A stretch of DNA of 25,613 bases from Colimorpha_A sp964630635 (lineage in GTDB: Bacteria; Bacillota; Clostridia; Oscillospirales; CAG-272). How positions within the stretch are numbered: the stretch's first letter is position 1; every line of letters begins with the position of its first letter. The notes under the pieces were generated by a model. The model was not told the DNA's origin, ran no database searches, and was given only the letters and a program-made list of their open reading frames with translations. A program made the translations under genes and the position numbers. The stretch is taken from NCBI GenBank assembly GCA_964630635.1, contig CAZVVM010000017.1, positions 1 to 25,613 on the forward strand, in the 5' to 3' direction. Below are positions 22,275 through 25,613 of this stretch, piece by piece.

Positions 22275-23642
22275 ATGCAGAGCTTTGAACCGATAGCCGC
22301 GATATCTACCCCCTATGGAAAAGGCGGCATTGCAGTTATCAGATTAAGCGGAGAGGGAAGTATAGAGCTTGCCGAAAAGATCTTCACGCCGAAATCAAAT
22401 AAACGTCTATCCGATATCGAGTCGGGATATGCGGTTTACGGTGATATATTGAGGGGCGGAAAGCGTATTGATGACGGTATTGCAACCGTATTTCGCGCCC
22501 CGCGCTCCTTTACCGGCGAGGACACGGTTGAAATATCCTGCCACGGAGGAATACTTCTTACCGAAAACGTATTGACGTCGGCTCTTGAAAGCGGATTCCG
22601 TCTTGCGCTCGGCGGTGAATTCAGCAAGCGCGCTTTTCTTAACGGCAAGATGTCGCTGACCGAAGCAGAAGCTGTAATCGGTCTTATCGACGCTCAAAGC
22701 GACGAACAGCTTCGCTTGTCTGCTTCAATAACCAACGGCGTTCTCAAAAACGGCGTAAATAAGATTTGCGACGAGATAACCGAGCTTCTTGCGTCGGTAT
22801 ACGCTTATATTGATTATCCCGACGAGGATCTGACTGACGTTTCCGTTGAAGAATTGACCGCTCGGGCAGAGAAATTGCTTATCGAAACCGATAAGCTCGT
22901 TTCAAGCTACCGAAGCGGCAAGGCGGTAAGCGACGGGATAAAAACCGCAATAGTCGGTAAGCCGAACGCAGGAAAATCATCGGTTCTTAACCGACTTCTC
23001 GGTTATGACCGGGCTATCGTCACTTCCGTTGCGGGAACGACTCGTGATACGGTTGAGGAAACTGCGGTCATTGGTAGAGTTACTTTGCGTCTGTGTGATA
23101 CTGCGGGTATACGCGAATCGAATGACGAGGTTGAGCGGCTCGGAATCGAACGCAGCATCGGAAAGCTTAACGAGGCAGAGCTGATCCTCGCTGTTTTTGA
23201 CGGCTCATCGCCCCTTGACGAGCTTGACCGCGAGGTAATTGAACGTATTTCCGAAGCCGATGCCGAAGTCATCGCCGTCATAAACAAATCGGATATCAGA
23301 TCCGATTTTGATTTTGAAATTCCGTTCAAAGCGGTCACGGTATCTGCTCTTGACGGAAGCGGATTTGACGCCCTTAAAAAGCTGATTTCCGATCTGTACG
23401 TTGATGAAAAGCTCAACTATGACACGACTCCCGTTTTGACTAACGCGCGTCAATTCGCCGCCGCGTCGGAAGCAAGATCCCGCCTCGAAAATGCTCTTCT
23501 TGCGCTCAAAAACGGCTTTACGCAGGATGTTGCGGGAATGGACCTTGAGCTTTCGCTTTCGGCTCTGCGGGAGATCGACGGCAGAAACGTAAGCGAGGAG
23601 ATCACCGACCGTATTTTCAGCCGTTTTTGCGTAGGAAAATAA
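22275..23642 (+). CDS. mnmE: tRNA modification GTPase MnmE (TrmE)
   Basis: Works with MnmG to add the 5-carboxymethylaminomethyl (or related) group at wobble U34 of tRNAs reading NNA/NNG codons. The 455-residue protein has an N-terminal folate-binding domain (AAISTPYGKGGIAVIRLSG), a helical domain, an inserted G domain with G1 GKPNAGKSS (228-236), G2 GTTRD (254-258), G3 DTAG (275-278) and G4 NKSD (337-340), and the C-terminal CVGK whose Cys452 is needed for modification. The ATG at 22275 has GGAG just upstream; a TTG four codons earlier overlaps that site and is rejected. mnmG, jag and rnpA, common neighbours in Bacillota, are not here, so the gene has moved from the usual origin-proximal cluster. 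Confidence 0.95.
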   Translation: MQSFEPIAAISTPYGKGGIAVIRLSGEGSIELAEKIFTPKSNKRLSDIESGYAVYGDILRGGKRIDDGIATVFRAPRSFTGEDTVEISCHGGILLTENVLTSALESGFRLALGGEFSKRAFLNGKMSLTEAEAVIGLIDAQSDEQLRLSASITNGVLKNGVNKICDEITELLASVYAYIDYPDEDLTDVSVEELTARAEKLLIETDKLVSSYRSGKAVSDGIKTAIVGKPNAGKSSVLNRLLGYDRAIVTSVAGTTRDTVEETAVIGRVTLRLCDTAGIRESNDEVERLGIERSIGKLNEAELILAVFDGSSPLDELDREVIERISEADAEVIAVINKSDIRSDFDFEIPFKAVTVSALDGSGFDALKKLISDLYVDEKLNYDTTPVLTNARQFAAASEARSRLENALLALKNGFTQDVAGMDLELSLSALREIDGRNVSEEITDRIFSRFCVGK

Positions 23643-23685
23643 TTTCCGATTCTTTTTGTCACGGCATATTCGCTTTTTCATAGGA

Positions 23686-23691
23686 TATAAT
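23686..23691 (+). promoter_or_regulatory. Possible -10 box before the 59-residue Cys-rich protein
   Basis: TATAAT, 30 bases upstream of the start at 23721. No good -35 at 16-18 bases is visible, so activity is uncertain; read-through from mnmE is the alternative. Confidence 0.35.
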
Positions 23692-23720
23692 AATAGTAAA
23701 TATGAATTGCGAGGTGCGAG

Positions 23721-23900
23721 ATGAGCGAAAAGAAAAAAGATACATGCCGTTACGAGGTCGTTGAGAGATACTGTCCGAGATGTGAAGAGAACGTAATTAT
23801 GCGTAAGACGTTTGGCAAAAAACCTGCGCTGAAATGTATGAATTACGATAAATGCACCGAAAATAAGGACAGCTTCTGCGGAGAAAGCCCCGCGACGTGA
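23721..23900 (+). CDS. Small Cys-rich (zinc-ribbon-like) protein of 59 residues
   Basis: It starts MSEKKKDTCRYEVVERYCPRCEEN and runs to a TGA at 23898. A GAGGT site precedes the ATG. Cysteines at 9, 18, 21, 39, 45 and 53 include a CPRC knuckle (18-21) and a later LKCMNYDKC, compatible with a small zinc ribbon of four cysteines plus extras. The N-terminus is Lys-rich. It follows mnmE by 78 bases in the same direction and precedes the ZTP riboswitch. No function is assigned; a DNA/RNA- or protein-binding zinc module is the usual guess for such proteins. Confidence 0.72.
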   Translation: MSEKKKDTCRYEVVERYCPRCEENVIMRKTFGKKPALKCMNYDKCTENKDSFCGESPAT

Positions 23901-23974
23901 CCTCTGTGGTAATTTGCAACAAAAATTTCCTTTGAAATTTGTAATAAGTTGTCGGGAAAAATCTCAAAATGTAA

Positions 23975-24004
23975 TTGACTTTTTATAATCATATATGTTA
24001 TAAT
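23975..24004 (+). promoter_or_regulatory. Promoter of the ZTP riboswitch and pur genes
   Basis: TTGACT (23975-23980), 18 bases, TATAAT (23999-24004) with TG before the -10. Transcription would begin near 24011, just before the riboswitch P1 stem. Bases 23901-23974 between this and the upstream gene hold only an AT-rich inverted repeat (AAATTTC/GAAATTT) without a T-run. Confidence 0.82.
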
Positions 24005-24017
24005 AAGTGCGTTGAGA

Positions 24018-24086
24018 TTTTCCGCAACTGACGGATGGGTGGGCAACCACCGGGGAACGGAAAATAATAAAGCCGACCGTCTGGGC
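24018..24086 (+). ncRNA. ZTP (pfl) riboswitch aptamer
   Basis: Senses ZMP/ZTP (AICAR phosphates), which build up when 10-formyl-tetrahydrofolate is short, and turns on purine and one-carbon genes. Visible structure: P1 TTTTCCG (24018-24024) pairs with CGGAAAA (24058-24064). P2 is GGTGG/CCACC with loop GCAA (24038-24051), followed by the conserved GGGGAACGG. The 3' conserved block CCGACCGTCTGGGC (24073-24086) includes CCGTC, which can pair with GACGG (24030-24034). Its position upstream of purE is a classic setting. Folding was done by eye, not by a covariance model. Confidence 0.93.
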
Positions 24087-24125
24087 AGTTTTGCATTATA
24101 AGGCAAGACTGCCTATTTTTAATTT
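24084..24125 (+). terminator. Riboswitch expression-platform terminator
   Basis: GGCAGTTTTGC (24084-24094) pairs with GCAAGACTGCC (24103-24113), one G-U pair, followed by TATTTTTAATTT. The 5' arm uses the last bases of the aptamer's conserved CTGGGC, so ligand binding should block terminator formation and allow read-through into purE. Confidence 0.88.
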
Positions 24126-24146
24126 GTCGGGTAACTGGAGGTAACC

Positions 24147-24647
24147 ATGAGCATTAAGAAAGTAGGAATCGTAATGGGAAGCGATAGTGATCTTCCCGTT
24201 GTCGAAAAAGCAATAAACGTGCTTAAAGAGTACGGAGTGCCTTACGAGGTACACGTTTATTCGGCGCACAGAACGCCCGTCGAGGCAAAGGCGTTTGCAG
24301 TCAACGCAAGAGCAAACGGCTTCGGCGCTATAATTGCCGCTGCAGGTATGGCGGCACATCTTGCGGGAGCAATAGCTGCAAACACGACTCTTCCCGTTAT
24401 CGGAATACCCGTAAAAAGTAAAAATCTCGACGGCATTGACGCGCTTCTTTCGACGGTACAGATGCCGACAGGAATACCTGTCGCAACGGTAGCTATCGAC
24501 GGAGCTGCCAATGCCGCTATGCTTTCTATACAGATACTTGCCGTTACGGACGGCGTCCTTGCGGCGCGTCTTGACAAGGCAAGAAGCGAAGGCGCAGAAA
24601 AGGTTCTTGAAAAGAACAGAGCAATAGAAGAGAAGTTCAACGCATAA
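24147..24647 (+). CDS. purE: 5-(carboxyamino)imidazole ribonucleotide mutase (PurE)
   Basis: Purine biosynthesis step 6: converts N5-CAIR to CAIR (class I) or carboxylates AIR (class II). The 166-residue protein has GSDSD (11-15), SAHRTP (39-44, catalytic His41), AAAGMAAHLAGAIAA (64-78) and GIPVKSKNLDGIDALLSTVQ. The His in AHRTP and overall pattern favour class I, which needs PurK; purK is not in the window, so class II activity is not excluded. TGGAGG lies before the ATG. Expression is gated by the ZTP riboswitch. The PurF-like gene begins 10 bases after the stop. Confidence 0.94.
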   Translation: MSIKKVGIVMGSDSDLPVVEKAINVLKEYGVPYEVHVYSAHRTPVEAKAFAVNARANGFGAIIAAAGMAAHLAGAIAANTTLPVIGIPVKSKNLDGIDALLSTVQMPTGIPVATVAIDGAANAAMLSIQILAVTDGVLAARLDKARSEGAEKVLEKNRAIEEKFNA

Positions 24648-24657
24648 AGAGGTAATT

Positions 24658-25613
24658 ATGGGCGGATATTTCGGTGCGGCGCTTAAGTGTGACGCAATTT
24701 CGGACGTATTTTTCGGTACAGACTATCATTCGCATCTCGGAACGAAATGCGGCGGCATTGCCGCACATCACGACCTTGCTGGTCTGCAAAGAGAAATACA
24801 TAATATACAAAATTCTCCCTTCCGTACGAAGTTCGAGCACGTCTTTGACGATATGAAGGGCAACTCGGCAATCGGTTGCATCAGTGACTTTGATCCTCAG
24901 CCGCTTCTCGTGCGTTCGCGTCTCGGCAAGTTTGCGATCTGCTTCGTAGGTATAATCAACAATGCCGAACAGCTGATTAGCGATCATCTTTCAGAGTGTT
25001 CCGCTCATTTCAACGCGATGACGGGCGGAAACGTAAACTCCACCGAGCTTATAGCGGCACTTATCGGACAGAAAGAGAATTTCGTTGACGGTATCCACTT
25101 TGCCCAGGAGGTAATAGAGGGAACCGCGTCGATAATTATTCTTAAAGACGACGGAAAGATAATCGCCGCGCGCGACCGTCTCGGACGAATTCCCGTTCAG
25201 ATAGGACGCAAGGACGACGGCTACTGCGTATCGTTTGAAGCGTATGCATATCAGAAGCTCGGATATGAGCATCATAAGGAGCTTGGTCCCGGTGAGATAG
25301 TCGAGCTTTGCTCCGATTACTGCCGTCAGCTTGCAGAACCGGGAAAGGAAATGCGTATTTGCTCGTTCCTTTGGAGCTATTACGGTTATCCGACCTCAAC
25401 GTACGAGGGCGTAAACGTTGAGATAATGCGTTACCGCAACGGCGAGATAATGGCGGAAAACGATAGAAAAGCAGGTCTTGACGAGAATATCGAATACGTC
25501 GTAGGCGTTCCCGATTCGGGCACTCCTCACGCGATCGGTTATTCAAATGCAAGCCATCTGCCTTTCGCAAGAGCGTTTATAAAATATACTCCCACTTGGT
25601 CGCGATCCTTCAC
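24658..25613 (+). CDS. PurF-like amidophosphoribosyltransferase with degenerate glutaminase site (partial, runs off right edge)
   Basis: 318 codons are visible of a gene that would normally be about 450-500. The N-terminal class II amidotransferase fold is recognisable (FRTKFEHVFDDMKGNSAIGC, IAARDRLGRIPVQIGRKDD), and the PurF phosphoribosyltransferase segment VGVPDSGTPHAIGYS is present near the edge. The start reads MGGYFG, where PurF has MCGI(V/F)G with Cys1 as the glutamine nucleophile. The Arg in the usual HVRY(P/S)T segment is gone (CISDFDPQP), and the oxyanion motif HNG is replaced by VGIINN. Glutamine hydrolysis is therefore unlikely by the normal route. Similar MGGFFG-type proteins occur in Clostridia and Bacteroidota annotations, to my knowledge. 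AGAGGT precedes the ATG; it is co-transcribed with purE under ZTP control. The PRPP-binding motif would lie beyond the edge. Confidence 0.85.
   Translation, partial: MGGYFGAALKCDAISDVFFGTDYHSHLGTKCGGIAAHHDLAGLQREIHNIQNSPFRTKFEHVFDDMKGNSAIGCISDFDPQPLLVRSRLGKFAICFVGIINNAEQLISDHLSECSAHFNAMTGGNVNSTELIAALIGQKENFVDGIHFAQEVIEGTASIIILKDDGKIIAARDRLGRIPVQIGRKDDGYCVSFEAYAYQKLGYEHHKELGPGEIVELCSDYCRQLAEPGKEMRICSFLWSYYGYPTSTYEGVNVEIMRYRNGEIMAENDRKAGLDENIEYVVGVPDSGTPHAIGYSNASHLPFARAFIKYTPTWSRSF

Noticed and set aside
23917..23953. AT-rich inverted repeat (AAATTTC/GAAATTT) after the 59-residue gene
   Set aside because: The stem is weak, mostly A-T, and lacks a following T-run, so it is not listed as a terminator.
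24018..24125. Purine (guanine) riboswitch considered upstream of purE
   Set aside because: The conserved bases and P1/P2 arrangement, with GGGGAACGG and CCGACCGTCTGGGC, match the ZTP (pfl) class, not the three-way-junction purine class.
1..25613. Mobile elements, CRISPR arrays, prophage genes, toxin-antitoxin pairs
   Set aside because: No transposase, integrase, spaced direct-repeat array, phage gene or toxin-antitoxin pair was seen on either strand.

Overview
The window looks like chromosomal DNA of an anaerobic member of the Clostridia (Bacillota), probably a gut-type Oscillospirales/Ruminococcaceae-like lineage. The evidence is the rlmN-stp-prkC(PASTA) cluster, a DUF4321-like gene overlapping maf, a pyrophosphate-dependent phosphofructokinase, strong AGGAGG-type ribosome binding sites, near-consensus sigma-A promoters (TTGnnn-N17-TATAAT, often with an extended -10 TGn) and compact U-tailed terminators. 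The class-level call is inference; no 16S or other decisive marker is present. No insertion sequence, prophage, integrase or CRISPR array is visible.

Layout. 1-3706 (minus): rlmN, stp and prkC, the Ser/Thr phosphorylation module linked to cell wall and growth control, with the start codon of a further gene at the left edge. 3814-6826 (minus): DUF4321-like membrane protein, maf, lepA and a small HPr-like protein, one operon with its own promoter and terminator. 6894-9352 (plus): tRNA-Glu(CUC), a terminator, pfp and a three-S1-domain RNA-binding protein whose Shine-Dalgarno is buried in a long leader hairpin. 9358-12616 (minus): a two-gene D-Ala-D-Ser module, a VanG-type ligase followed by a VanT-type membrane serine racemase, driven by a perfect consensus promoter. 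12640-14083 (plus): a CorC/HlyC-family membrane protein. 14085-17829 (minus): a large ABC ATPase-permease fusion followed by a HAD phosphatase. 17853-18524 (minus): a monocistronic gene of unknown function. 18533-21763 (minus): a membrane-anchored protein with a copper-amine-oxidase-N-like domain, galE, and a cytoplasmic SGNH hydrolase. 21835-23900 (plus): a tiny membrane protein with a Cys/Asp-rich tail, mnmE, and a 59-residue Cys-rich protein. 23975-25613 (plus): a ZTP (pfl) riboswitch with a terminator expression platform controlling purE and a PurF-like gene that runs off the window.

Most interesting points: (i) the VanG-type ligase and VanT-type racemase carry the specificity residues for D-Ser (Phe251/Arg323 in the ligase, Asn694 in the racemase), but no vanXY or vanRS lies beside them, suggesting a constitutive, possibly intrinsic D-Ala-D-Ser peptidoglycan route; (ii) the PurF-like protein downstream of purE lacks the N-terminal catalytic Cys and other glutaminase residues; (iii) a 14-bp hairpin sequesters the ribosome binding site of the S1-domain gene; (iv) pfp has no obvious promoter of its own and sits behind a tRNA and terminator; (v) several small unexplained proteins, including an HPr fold without its phospho-histidine and an acidic Cys-rich membrane mini-protein.
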